Shown here piece by piece: positions 1 to 8,208 of a stretch of DNA of 64,000 nt. How positions within the stretch are numbered: position 1 is the first letter of the stretch; every line of letters starts with the position of its first letter. Location of the stretch: positions 39,524-103,523 of the forward strand of contig CAMUPF010000003.1 in assembly GCA_947090755.1 (NCBI GenBank). Direction: 5' to 3'. Source of the DNA: an uncultured Candidatus Melainabacteria bacterium (GTDB lineage Bacteria; Cyanobacteriota; Vampirovibrionia; Gastranaerophilales; Gastranaerophilaceae). The notes below the pieces were generated by a model. It was not told where the DNA came from and ran no database searches. It saw only the letters and a list, made by a program, of their open reading frames with translations. Position numbers and translations under genes: made by a program.

Positions 1-56
1 ATTATTTAACGATTAAAGTTGAAAATTATTCAATACAAAGCCGTAGTGAAAGAACA

Positions 57-1340
57 CTAAGACTGCTGTTGTTTCAAAACTTTATAGTTTTCCAACTCCA
101 TAATCCACCCGTCTTTGAAGCCCATGTTTTTAATAACGATTTCTTTCGGAAGTCCGGCATGGTGAAGTCGCGGAATAAGGTAGTCTTCGCAATATGCAAC
201 CGGCGTGGTTTTGTCCATATCGCTGTTGAAACATAAAAATTCTGTTCTGTTTGTATACGGGTTTTGGCGGGCTCCTGTTATGACGATTTCATGCCCCTTC
301 AAACGACCGCTTGATGTGCGGTTTGTAATCCCTGCAATAATATTTTGTTTTAGCGCTAAAGTGTCCAGAAGCTGTTCTTTTATTACATCAAAATCCGCCT
401 CGTAGCCCTTTAATTCTCCTTTAGGCCCGATTTTCTGATAGTTTACCGAAATGATGTTTTTATTGCGAACAACTGATTCTACAAATGTCTTTTCAAATTC
501 TATCAAACCCCGCTCGGTAACATTAAACTTGCCGCCGCGTCTGTCTGTCAGAGAGTTATAACTTTGCTGTGAGCCGGTATGCATAAATGTTGACTGCAAT
601 ATCGTATCGACATTATTTCGCTGCTTAATCCCTGCGGGCAAAGAGTTATTAAGTTTAACCTTCAGTAATACAAGGTCGTCAGGTTTTAGTGTTAATTTTA
701 TTTTATTAAAATCTGTTTCCTTATGCGCAGCATCAAAAGTGTTCAGGAGCCATATAGTATCTAAAGTTTTGTCGGCAAGGTTGTCAAAATTAATAACTTT
801 TTCAACCTGCATTTGCGGTGAGGTTAGTCCCTCCACAAATCTTACGAATTCCGCCGGCTCCTGTTTGGCTAAATCAAATTCAATGCAGGCTGCCGTACAG
901 GTGCTGGAATTCTCCTTCCCATACACCGGACTTTTAGGAGAGAAAATGGCCTCAAGATAATTGGTAATACTATTGTCTGATTTCTGGCTGATTAAATACG
1001 GGTTATTCAAATGTCCGAGTGTTTCGACCAGAACGCCCGTGCTGTCAAGTCCGGCTGCGCGCGGTGTCGTCATAATCTTATACAGGTTATCGAGTGTACT
1101 GCTTCCATCATTCGAATCACAGTTCGTCAAAACGCCTTGTTTGCGCAAATTTTCCATTATCAAAACACTGTGGGGCGGAAGCGTTTTTGTTATTGTATAA
1201 AATTTAAAGCGGTCTTCCGGCTCAAGCGGCGACGGCACGAAACTGTCAGGCTGCGTTTGCAACGAAAGATTAACCTTTTTGGAAATTCCGACGCCTGTGT
1301 TATAATGCTTGTGTAAGATGTTCGATATCGAAATGGACAT
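57..1340 (-). CDS. Uncharacterised protein, possible papain-like (C39-like) fold
   Basis: I do not recognise a named family. The protein has no signal peptide and begins with a short Ser/Ile-rich segment. ATG at 1340 is preferred over the GTG at 1346 because a GGAG box lies 7 nt upstream of it. A Cys pair (STCTAAC, about residue 150) is followed near the C-terminus by GHEIVITGARQNP and then FLCFNSDMD. That order, Cys then a His strand then a polar strand, is what papain-like or C39-type cysteine peptidases show, so such a fold is possible. The catalytic assignment is inference from spacing only. It is divergent from the TOPRIM gene across a 77-nt AT-rich promoter region. Length is about 427 residues. 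Confidence 0.55.
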   Translation of the reverse strand: MSISISNILHKHYNTGVGISKKVNLSLQTQPDSFVPSPLEPEDRFKFYTITKTLPPHSVLIMENLRKQGVLTNCDSNDGSSTLDNLYKIMTTPRAAGLDSTGVLVETLGHLNNPYLISQKSDNSITNYLEAIFSPKSPVYGKENSSTCTAACIEFDLAKQEPAEFVRFVEGLTSPQMQVEKVINFDNLADKTLDTIWLLNTFDAAHKETDFNKIKLTLKPDDLVLLKVKLNNSLPAGIKQRNNVDTILQSTFMHTGSQQSYNSLTDRRGGKFNVTERGLIEFEKTFVESVVRNKNIISVNYQKIGPKGELKGYEADFDVIKEQLLDTLALKQNIIAGITNRTSSGRLKGHEIVITGARQNPYTNRTEFLCFNSDMDKTTPVAYCEDYLIPRLHHAGLPKEIVIKNMGFKDGWIMELENYKVLKQQQS

Positions 1341-1417
1341 TTGCACGCTCCGTTATCTTATAATATATAAAAAGTTTTTATTTTGCTATATGCTTTGGAT
1401 ATATTAAAGGGGAACTT

Positions 1418-2407
1418 TTGAAAAAAATAAAACCGCTTACCAGAGAACAAATTTTGATTTCACTCGACAGGCTTACGCGCTTTAAGGAGCCTGAAAAACG
1501 CTATATGCGAGTTTTTGGCGAAATTATTACCGCTAATCTTATCGAACCAAAGTACAAAAAACTCGATATTGAAAATCTCGATTATAGTTTTGTGACCGAT
1601 TTGGCCTCCGAAATTATAAATTATTCATTGCGCGCACTCGGGCTTGTATTGAAAGAAGATTACTCTATAAACCAGCAGATTTTGGATTATGAAAAAACAA
1701 TCTTCCACCTTACAAAACGTCAGGAAGTTTTTCTTCAAAATAAGATTAACTACGCAGCGGCTGTTGAATTAATTGACGATGACGCGGTTTTTAACCTGCG
1801 ATGGTTAAAATCGCTTGCTACGCAAAAATGCTGTGCCGAAAATCGCGCTTCTAACCTTTATCCTGTTGAAAAAGTTCTTCTTGTTGAAGGCATAACCGAA
1901 GAGATTCTACTGCCCGCCTTCGCTAAACTTCTGGGATATAACTTCAAACAAAATGGCGTTTTTGTTATATCAGCGGGCGGCAAAAATCAGGTAGTTAAAT
2001 ATTTTTACCGTTTTACACAATGTCTTAAAATCCCGATTTTTGTCCTCCTTGACAGCGACGCAAACGAAAATTATGCACAGATAAAGCCGCGTTTGCGTGA
2101 AGGTGATTTTGTGCACGTTATATCAAAAGGTGAATTTGAAGACATTTTACCCAAATCGCTTGTAAAAAAGACTATTAATTACGAAACAGAATATATTTCA
2201 ACTGGCGACACAACCTCACTTGAAAACTCATCTTCAACCGTTGAGTTTTTGGAAGAATTTTTTAGAAAACGCGGCCTTCACGAATTTAAAAAGTCTGAAT
2301 TCGCGCAGTTTGTACGCGAAAATATTTCCGGAGCAGAAGATGTTTCGCCTGAAATTAAGAATATTATAACCTCTATTTTATCTATAGATTCTGGCCAACT
2401 TGCGTAG
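1418..2407 (+). CDS. TOPRIM-domain protein related to OLD-family nucleases
   Basis: The C-terminal half carries a TOPRIM domain. The acidic motif VEGITEE (about residue 155) is followed by a glycine-rich ISAGGKNQ strand and LLDSDAN, the DxD motif, and then a segment with EDILP. These are the TOPRIM features of OLD/ABC-associated nucleases, where the acidic residues bind Mg for DNA cleavage. The N-terminal ~140 residues are not the usual ATPase: no Walker A is visible, so this is a stand-alone TOPRIM protein of 329 residues. Translation probably starts at a TTG with AGGGGA 5 nt upstream. A short hairpin (GGCAAAATTGCC, 2407-2418) follows the stop. Family known, exact role unknown; a defence or repair role is only suggested by OLD relatives. 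Confidence 0.72.
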   Translation: MKKIKPLTREQILISLDRLTRFKEPEKRYMRVFGEIITANLIEPKYKKLDIENLDYSFVTDLASEIINYSLRALGLVLKEDYSINQQILDYEKTIFHLTKRQEVFLQNKINYAAAVELIDDDAVFNLRWLKSLATQKCCAENRASNLYPVEKVLLVEGITEEILLPAFAKLLGYNFKQNGVFVISAGGKNQVVKYFYRFTQCLKIPIFVLLDSDANENYAQIKPRLREGDFVHVISKGEFEDILPKSLVKKTINYETEYISTGDTTSLENSSSTVEFLEEFFRKRGLHEFKKSEFAQFVRENISGAEDVSPEIKNIITSILSIDSGQLA

Positions 2408-2421
2408 GCAAAATTGCCTCC
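2407..2421 (+). promoter_or_regulatory. Possible anti-Shine-Dalgarno segment
   Basis: ATTGCCTCC at 2413-2421 is the exact reverse complement of GGAGGCAAT at 2491-2499, the ribosome-binding site of the next gene. RNA that reads through from the TOPRIM gene could mask that site. RNA from the gene's own promoter starts downstream of this segment and would stay open. The pairing is seen; the regulation is inferred. Confidence 0.35.
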
Positions 2422-2449
2422 ACAATAATGAGTCGTTGAAATTGGCGAC

Positions 2450-2477
2450 TTGTCAAGATAAATAAAACTGACATAAT
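2450..2477 (+). promoter_or_regulatory. Sigma-70-type promoter for the effector-like gene
   Basis: TTGTCA (2450-2455), 16-nt spacer, CATAAT (2472-2477). Transcription would begin near 2484, just ahead of the GGAGG ribosome-binding site at 2491. Confidence 0.5.
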
Positions 2478-2500
2478 GGAAAAAACAAAAGGAGGCAATT

Positions 2501-3970
2501 ATGTCAGAAAAATTAGTACACGTAAACTCATACAAACGAGGCGACGGCACCCCTGTAAAAGAACACTACCGTGGCGGTGGTTATAGAGGTAATAATTCGT
2601 TTGTGCCAGATGAAGGTAATATGGGTGGTGAAGTATCCCCATCACCATTAGGTGATTGTGACGCCGGTGGAATAGGGGACATGCTGAAAGCAAGTAGATT
2701 CGGTTTATTCGAAAAATTGAAGGAAATTTTAACCCAACGTCCTGAAGATATGACGCAAAATGTAGTTTTAGAAGGTGGTGTAAGTACTGAAGTGTACCTT
2801 CCGCCTGACGGTGGCGGAGTCATGGGTGGATTAGGTGAAGCGATGGAGGCTGTACAAGTATTCATGGCGTTAGCTCAGGCTGCAGGCGGTCTTGCAGTAG
2901 AGGGTCTAAAGGTAGCAGCAGCGATTAAGCATGCGCTAGATAATTTTGATGAATTAGGTGCCGCGCAGTTTGGAGCTGAAATGGATGTGGTAGTCGGGAA
3001 ATTATATCAAGCGCAAAGCCAGTCATTAAGGGTGGAGCAGTCAATGCTAGATAAGTTATCTCAAACGACGGATCAGCGTGAGTATAAACAGCTATATGAT
3101 ACGTATGTTCAACAACGCGACTTGAATAGAGCGACCAAACCCCTAATAAACCGTATAGCGTATTCAAACGAACATAAGAATTACGAGGAATTAACAAAAG
3201 GTTTGCAAGAATATAACACTCTGCATAGCAACGCGACGGCAACTGCTGAGCAACATTTACCGCTGAATACACCACCAGCTTATATAGAATTTGCAGAACA
3301 GCCTTTATCTGAGGTGTTACAACCTGTTAAGATTCGGAAAAAAACCCTAGGTGATGTTTGGCGTGAAGAACCTGAAAGGCAAAGAGATTTAATTGATGGT
3401 GCTATGAAGAAAGCTGATTCTTTGGGGGCTGAGGATACAAGGGCCTTTTGGGAGATTGGTAGAGGTAATGTCGCTGCTTATAAAGATTACGTTGACCGAA
3501 ATGGTTATTTTGTTGATAGCATTTCAGATTTGCCTTATGATATTCAAGATGATGTTAGGGCAAAAGTTAGAGAACAATTGCATGTTAGTGATGCAAAAGG
3601 TCTAATATTAAGACCAAAGAGTTCTTTATCTAGAAAGATTATCAATAGTAAAAAATTCCAAGATTTAATAAAAAAATCAATTTTTAAACTTTTGAGCGGG
3701 CAAGTTGTTTCGGGAAGTTTAAATTATAAACAAATATGGACCCCTAATATTGGTGGTGCATTAGGGAATGCTGATATATTAAATACTTATATAAATCCAC
3801 ATGGTGATATTGTGTCTTTTGTCGTCGACACTTATGATTTTAATGCTGGTGAAGCTTGGTTTATTGAGTGGGGACGAAATGTACAACAGAATGGTTATCT
3901 CAAGGGGTATTTTTCAGTAACAATATTAGTTATCCCGCAAGAGCAGTGGTTAGGGTGGATAATTAATTAG
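2501..3970 (+). CDS. Effector-like modular protein (candidate toxin)
   Basis: 489 residues with no signal peptide. The first 25 residues contain a VNSYKRGDGTPVKEHYR segment, a short basic/aromatic motif that I associate with N-termini of phage-linked and effector-like proteins. A Gly-rich linker and an Ala-rich helical stretch (about 105-160) follow, then a predicted helical region with many Gln, Tyr and Glu residues. The last ~130 residues differ in character: AT-rich codons, a Lys/Ser-rich block and a final beta-rich segment with DILNTY, VVDTYDFN and FIEWGRNVQ. Such a composition break between a conserved N-terminus and a distinct C-terminus is typical of polymorphic toxins, but I cannot name the C-terminal domain. 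It has a strong GGAGG site. Its stop overlaps by 4 nt the stop of a convergent small membrane protein, the layout seen for some bacteriocin/immunity pairs. Effector function is inference. Confidence 0.55.
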   Translation: MSEKLVHVNSYKRGDGTPVKEHYRGGGYRGNNSFVPDEGNMGGEVSPSPLGDCDAGGIGDMLKASRFGLFEKLKEILTQRPEDMTQNVVLEGGVSTEVYLPPDGGGVMGGLGEAMEAVQVFMALAQAAGGLAVEGLKVAAAIKHALDNFDELGAAQFGAEMDVVVGKLYQAQSQSLRVEQSMLDKLSQTTDQREYKQLYDTYVQQRDLNRATKPLINRIAYSNEHKNYEELTKGLQEYNTLHSNATATAEQHLPLNTPPAYIEFAEQPLSEVLQPVKIRKKTLGDVWREEPERQRDLIDGAMKKADSLGAEDTRAFWEIGRGNVAAYKDYVDRNGYFVDSISDLPYDIQDDVRAKVREQLHVSDAKGLILRPKSSLSRKIINSKKFQDLIKKSIFKLLSGQVVSGSLNYKQIWTPNIGGALGNADILNTYINPHGDIVSFVVDTYDFNAGEAWFIEWGRNVQQNGYLKGYFSVTILVIPQEQWLGWIIN

Positions 3971-4551
3971 ATTATTGTAAATGTTAATACTCCAATGTTA
4001 GCCAAGACTGAGCATACAAGGCAGATAATGTCTTGTATGTTTAGTTTTTCATTATTTAATATTTTTTTAAAAACAGGTAATGTATTTATATTTAGATATA
4101 TTCCTCCGAAAATTAGTATAAAGTAAGTATCAACTAATAAAGGTTTACTAATTAAATCCTCATAAAATGCAAGCATAAAAGAAGCGAATCCTAAATTTAT
4201 TGTGTATACGATAGTTAACCACAATATTGTAAAGCTTATAAAAATAATTTCTATTATTAGAAAAGTGACATATTTATGTATTGGAATAGGGCTTTTAAAG
4301 GAATGTGGTTCACTGTTAATTTTTGTAAGATAACTTTTTGTGTTTTTTATATTACATATTAAATTTATGCATATAAGTAAGTATAAAGTAAATACGAAAA
4401 TACAAATTTGGTAAAAGTATTGTGGTAAGTTTGTGGGTATTTCAGCTACTAAGGCGATGAAAAAGCCTGAAATAAAAAAGCAATATGTTAACCAGATAAT
4501 AAGAAAAATCCATTCTGCTATTAATTCTAATTTAACAATGCCTTTATTCAT
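3967..4551 (-). CDS. Small multi-pass membrane protein, candidate immunity protein (copy B)
   Basis: 194 residues, very hydrophobic, with about four predicted membrane segments and little soluble sequence. It begins MNKGIVKLELIAEW, closely matching MNRRVVKLELIAEQ in the neighbour at 4608-5225. The two are paralogues and the similarity runs about 45 nt into the upstream DNA, so they arose by tandem duplication. The region is markedly AT-rich. There is no Shine-Dalgarno site; a TATTAT box ends 6 nt before the ATG, suggesting a leaderless message. The gene is convergent with the effector-like gene and overlaps it by 4 nt. Membrane immunity proteins encoded opposite a toxin are known for pore-forming colicins. 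That role here is inference, and a simple uncharacterised membrane protein is the alternative. Confidence 0.6.
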   Translation of the reverse strand: MNKGIVKLELIAEWIFLIIWLTYCFFISGFFIALVAEIPTNLPQYFYQICIFVFTLYLLICINLICNIKNTKSYLTKINSEPHSFKSPIPIHKYVTFLIIEIIFISFTILWLTIVYTINLGFASFMLAFYEDLISKPLLVDTYFILIFGGIYLNINTLPVFKKILNNEKLNIQDIICLVCSVLANIGVLTFTII

Positions 4552-4600
4552 AAAAATATAATAGTCCAGTTGGCCAATAAAGTATATTAGCCAACTAGCT
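4552..4600 (-). promoter_or_regulatory. Leaderless-type promoter with inverted repeat, copy B
   Basis: On the minus strand AGTTGGC and GCCAACT form an inverted repeat just upstream of TATTAT-N6-ATG. The corresponding part of the sister gene (5226-5275) has TGGCTA and TAGCCA arms in the same place, so the pairing is kept although the bases differ. It could be an operator or an RNA/DNA hairpin. Confidence 0.4.
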
Positions 4601-4607
4601 ATAAGAT

Positions 4608-5225
4608 TTAATACCTATTATAATAGTGTACGAAGATAAGGTATAGTATAGGCAAATATGAACTTACTAGGCAGATTTTGTTTAGTAAGTTCAATGATTT
4701 ATTTTCATATAATTTTCTTATTGTCGATATTGTATCGAATATTGAAAAACTTAAAAACAAAAATAAAGGAATTGTTATTGCAGAAACGCAACAAAAATCT
4801 CTGAATGCATTAACATAACCATCATCTATGCAAGATAGGCCTAATGTAAGGTAAACAGCAAAAAACATTAATACTATAGTAAACCAGATCATTGCCCAAA
4901 GAATTTCAAAAATTAAGACAATCATTAATATGTTTTTTTTGATTTTAGTAAGAAGGGTTTCTTCTTGGTAAATATATTTTCTTTTATTTAATATTGCTAA
5001 GTATCTTTTAGTGTTTTGGGCTTTAAGGTTTAGTATTTTTAAAAACCAAATATATATTATAACGTATATAATAGTTGTGGGAATAGATAAAAGAAGCTTG
5101 TATTCATGAATTGTAGACCAATGTGAATAAATTAGAAAAAGAAAAATTACTAATCCCCATGTTCGCCAAAGAAAGTGAATTATTTGTTCTGCAATTAATT
5201 CTAATTTTACAACCCTTCTATTCAT
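4608..5225 (-). CDS. Small multi-pass membrane protein, candidate immunity protein (copy A)
   Basis: About 205 residues, hydrophobic, with four to five predicted membrane segments separated by short Lys-rich loops. It is paralogous to the 194-residue protein downstream (shared KLELIAE start, same segment order) but clearly diverged. The ATG at 5225 is chosen over the in-frame ATG at 5261 because a TATTAT box ends 6 nt before 5225 and the equivalent of the upper ATG is ATA in the sister copy. It reads toward the effector-like gene. Two diverged copies of a putative immunity protein next to one effector would fit immunity to toxin variants. Function is inferred from context only. Confidence 0.6.
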   Translation of the reverse strand: MNRRVVKLELIAEQIIHFLWRTWGLVIFLFLIYSHWSTIHEYKLLLSIPTTIIYVIIYIWFLKILNLKAQNTKRYLAILNKRKYIYQEETLLTKIKKNILMIVLIFEILWAMIWFTIVLMFFAVYLTLGLSCIDDGYVNAFRDFCCVSAITIPLFLFLSFSIFDTISTIRKLYENKSLNLLNKICLVSSYLPILYLIFVHYYNRY

Positions 5226-5279
5226 AAAAAGATAATAGTCCAGTTGGCTAATAAAGTACACTAGCCATGTGGCTAGTGA

Positions 5280-5681
5280 TTAGCGTACCTGCAGGATATT
5301 ACTCGTTAATTCTTTTGTAGGGTTGTCTTTTGAATAAACTTTAAATTCATATAAGCCGGTTTCGTTGAATACAAAATAGTCGGTGAAATAGTATTGCTGT
5401 TCGTCTTTCAGGTGAACCGTTTTACCATAGATAAGTTTGTAGCCGTAACGCATTTCTTTATTATCACGTTTGAAAACCTGTATGTATAACTGGCGTGTTA
5501 CAATAGGTTTGGGAAGGCTCACCACGTAGTATACACGTTCCCCGCGTGAAAATACGTAATCTGCGTCAAGTACGTTTTCAGGTGTTATCTCTTCACGGTT
5601 GAATACTATGTACGATTTGTCCTGACAGCCGCCACCAAGCAATGATATTAAAAGTAATACAAATAAAAGTCCGTTTTTCAT
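5280..5681 (-). CDS. Predicted lipoprotein
   Basis: 133 residues. The N-terminus is a hydrophobic signal followed by the lipobox LLGGGC, so the mature protein should start at Cys-19 or so and be lipid-anchored outside the cytoplasmic membrane. The rest is mostly beta strand with Tyr/Phe-rich strands (YVVSLP, YFTDYFVFNETG, YEFKVYS), similar in texture to small immunoglobulin-like beta sandwiches. The start codon overlaps the stop of the upstream TPR gene (TAATG), so the two are translationally coupled and probably act together in the periplasm or at the outer membrane. No specific function is assigned. Confidence 0.75.
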   Translation of the reverse strand: MKNGLLFVLLLISLLGGGCQDKSYIVFNREEITPENVLDADYVFSRGERVYYVVSLPKPIVTRQLYIQVFKRDNKEMRYGYKLIYGKTVHLKDEQQYYFTDYFVFNETGLYEFKVYSKDNPTKELTSNILQVR

Positions 5682-7705
5682 TACTGTAATACGTTTAATT
5701 TCTCTCTTACGCGTGCCATTGTGTTGCTGTCGTTGCTGTATTGAAGGAAGGATTGGTAATTCTTGACAGCTTCCTGTATATTGTTTTGTGATTCGTAAGC
5801 GATTCCGAGCGCAAAGTAGGCATAAGAGTAAGTCGGGTCAATTTCTACCACTTTTTTAAACGCTTTGATGGCTTCGTCAGTATTTTTTTCTTCTGCGTTG
5901 ACAAGCCCGAGGTTAAACCAGGCGTCTGCGTAGTTTATGTCGGTTAATATAGCTTTTTTGTAGTAGGAACTTGCGTTTTTATTGTCTTTTTGTGCTCTGT
6001 AAACATTTCCGATTTTCAGAAGTGTTTTTTCGTCTGTCGGATTCAGGCTTAATGCTTCCTTGTAGGTTACGAGTGCAAGTTCGTATTCTTGATTTTTGTA
6101 ACTTTTATCAGCGTTTCCCAGCAGTTTTTGATATTGCTTGTCGACTTCTGTTTTAGGTGCGTTCTCGTCCTCGAAGGTAACTGTTACGATTGAAATATTA
6201 TCGTCGGCGGAACCTGTTTCGAGCGGTGCAATGTCAACAGGTTTTGATTCAAGTTCTTTGTTGTAGGCTTCTGTGATGAAGTCGGCGTATTCACTGCTGT
6301 ATTCAAGGTTTGAAGGGCTTAGAGATATCGCTTTTTCGTAGAATTCTCCGGCTTTTGCCGTATCGTCCTGTGCACGGTAAATTTTTGCAAGCATATAGCA
6401 CGGATAGCCGTTCTGGGTATCGACTTCTGCGGCTTTTTCGAAGTATGGTAGGGCTTTATTGTATTCGCCGTTAACGTAGTATATTTTTGCCTGCGTAATA
6501 AGTGCAGCGGTTAAGTTTCTGGTAACTTCATCGTTAGGTTTAATTTTCAACAATTCAATGTATAAATCAATTGCCGGCGGATATTTTTCCCACGCGTGGA
6601 GCGCAAGGGCCTTGTTAAGCTTAAGGTCATAGTTGTCGCTTTCTGTGAGGAGAATTTCGTTGTAGCCTTGAACTGCTTTCTCATAATTTTTCTGGATGTG
6701 GTAAGATTCAGCGAGTGCTTTTTTCATATCAAGGTCGCTGGTATTTTTTGCAAGTGCGGTTTCGAAATTTTTAACTGCTTCGTCGATTTTGTTTTCGCGT
6801 TTGAGAACCATGCCGAGGTTTTTGTATGCGTAACCGTTGTCCGGATATTTTTCGAGGTAAAGTTTGTATTGCTTGATTGCCTCTTCGTTTTGCTGCATAT
6901 CGGCAAGAAGGTTTGCGTAATCAAATCGGATTACATTGAGAGAAGGTTCCTGTTCAAATATTGCAACGTACTGTGTTAAAGCTTTTTCGTTTTCTTCCAT
7001 AGCCTGATAGCAAAGTGCTAAAGTCACACGGCAGGAAAGGTTTGCCGGATTTTTGTCAAGTTCTTTGAGCAAAAATTCGACGGATTTTTTATATTCTTTG
7101 GTTTTGTAAAGAGCTATACCGTAGTTTCCGTAACTGTTGAAATCGTCGGGATTTTTCTTGTAAAGTGCGGCGTATTCGGTAATGGCTTTGTTAATATCGT
7201 TTTCGAGCAGATAAGAGTTAGCGAGGTTTTCTCTTGCCTCAAAGTGTTCCGGATAAATACTTAAAAAGTATTCATAATTTTTAATCGCGGTTTTGTATTC
7301 TTTACTCATATATTGAGCGTTTGCGATATTGAGGTAGTTAAACTTGTAATCCGGAAAGATTTTTTGCGCCTGTTCATAGTAGAGGAGCGCGTCTTTGTAT
7401 TCGCCTTTATTTTCGTAGATTCCGCCAATACTTATGTAGATGAAAGCGTCAGTAGGTTTAAGTTCGAGCGCTTTTTTGTATGCTTTAAGTGCAGTGTCAT
7501 AATCCTGAGTATCTGCATAGAGTCCGGCAAGTTTTGTATAAAGCATGGATTCCTGCGGGCTAATGGAAATAGCCTGTAGAAGAGCTTGAATTGCATCGGT
7601 ATATTCTTCTTTATATTCTAAAGAGCAGGCTTTTTGATAAAGAGCATTGGCTTCCGGCGACATACTTGCGAACGCGGCACCGCTGTTTAACATTACTAAT
7701 AACAT
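5681..7705 (-). CDS. Secreted TPR-repeat protein
   Basis: At least 674 residues built almost entirely from tetratricopeptide repeats of 34 residues (recurring A.., Y..AL..NP), forming a superhelical protein-binding scaffold. A short acidic non-TPR linker (about 490-525) separates two repeat blocks. The coordinates use the first ATG, but that start cuts a signal peptide. The frame stays open upstream to 7753 and would give MTNKRLLISAMLLVML.., a complete signal with an AFA cleavage site. The only good Shine-Dalgarno (AGGAGG, 7738-7743) sits 34 nt from the ATG but 5 nt from an in-frame ACG (7732) and 2 nt from ATT (7735). Start at a rare codon is therefore likely. It is coupled to the lipoprotein downstream by TAATG. 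Confidence 0.85.
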   Translation of the reverse strand: MLLVMLNSGAAFASMSPEANALYQKACSLEYKEEYTDAIQALLQAISISPQESMLYTKLAGLYADTQDYDTALKAYKKALELKPTDAFIYISIGGIYENKGEYKDALLYYEQAQKIFPDYKFNYLNIANAQYMSKEYKTAIKNYEYFLSIYPEHFEARENLANSYLLENDINKAITEYAALYKKNPDDFNSYGNYGIALYKTKEYKKSVEFLLKELDKNPANLSCRVTLALCYQAMEENEKALTQYVAIFEQEPSLNVIRFDYANLLADMQQNEEAIKQYKLYLEKYPDNGYAYKNLGMVLKRENKIDEAVKNFETALAKNTSDLDMKKALAESYHIQKNYEKAVQGYNEILLTESDNYDLKLNKALALHAWEKYPPAIDLYIELLKIKPNDEVTRNLTAALITQAKIYYVNGEYNKALPYFEKAAEVDTQNGYPCYMLAKIYRAQDDTAKAGEFYEKAISLSPSNLEYSSEYADFITEAYNKELESKPVDIAPLETGSADDNISIVTVTFEDENAPKTEVDKQYQKLLGNADKSYKNQEYELALVTYKEALSLNPTDEKTLLKIGNVYRAQKDNKNASSYYKKAILTDINYADAWFNLGLVNAEEKNTDEAIKAFKKVVEIDPTYSYAYFALGIAYESQNNIQEAVKNYQSFLQYSNDSNTMARVREKLNVLQ

Positions 7706-7932
7706 AGCCGATATGAGTAAACGCTTATTCGTAATAACCTCCTGAAATAATCCCTATATTTCCCTATGCTCAACATTTTATCAGAAATTTTATTTTGTGT
7801 AAAGTGCTAGTGTTTGGGGTAGAGTTCAGGGACATGTCAAAATTGTTACAAAAATTTACACGCCACAACCCAAATACCGCGCAATTTTTCATGTTTAGTT
7901 GTTTTGTATCACTAGCAAAGTTTATACATCTA

Positions 7933-7941
7933 TGGTATACT
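7933..7941 (+). promoter_or_regulatory. Extended -10 promoter for a small gene
   Basis: TGGTATACT matches an extended -10 (TGn plus TATACT at 7936-7941). No convincing -35 element is present. Transcription would begin near 7948 and end at the hairpin at 8181-8206. Confidence 0.5.
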
Positions 7942-7978
7942 GTGCAGTGTGAAGGCTGAAAAGTGGAAGGAGTTACAA

Positions 7979-8137
7979 ATGGCAACTACCGAAACAATTG
8001 AAACTCAAAAGGTCAACAAATCCAAATTCAACGATGAGTTTGAAAATTATTTGAAAAAACAATGCTTGAAAACAACATTCAATGGTTCAGAACTTGAATC
8101 ATTCTCCTGGTACCGTAAGGTTTTAGGTTTAGCGTAA
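7979..8137 (+). CDS. Small hypothetical protein, 52 aa
   Basis: The ATG at 7979 is chosen because AAGGAG lies 7 nt before it; an earlier in-frame GTG at 7949 has no such site. The product is a charged, hydrophilic peptide beginning MATTETIETQKV with a short aromatic tail (SFSWYRKVLGLA). It has its own promoter and its own terminator, so it is a monocistronic small gene of about 260 nt of RNA. No family is recognised. The clean gene architecture argues that it is real. Confidence 0.6.
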   Translation: MATTETIETQKVNKSKFNDEFENYLKKQCLKTTFNGSELESFSWYRKVLGLA

Positions 8138-8180
8138 GCAGAAAAGCATTCAATGGTTCTAAAAAAATAATTTGTTGTAA

Positions 8181-8206
8181 AAAAGCACCCTGAGGGGTGC
8201 CTTTTT
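8181..8206 (+). terminator. Rho-independent terminator
   Basis: GCACCC-TGAG-GGGTGC hairpin (about 8185-8200) followed by CTTTTT, closing the 52-aa gene. Confidence 0.8.
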
Positions 8207-8208
8207 GT

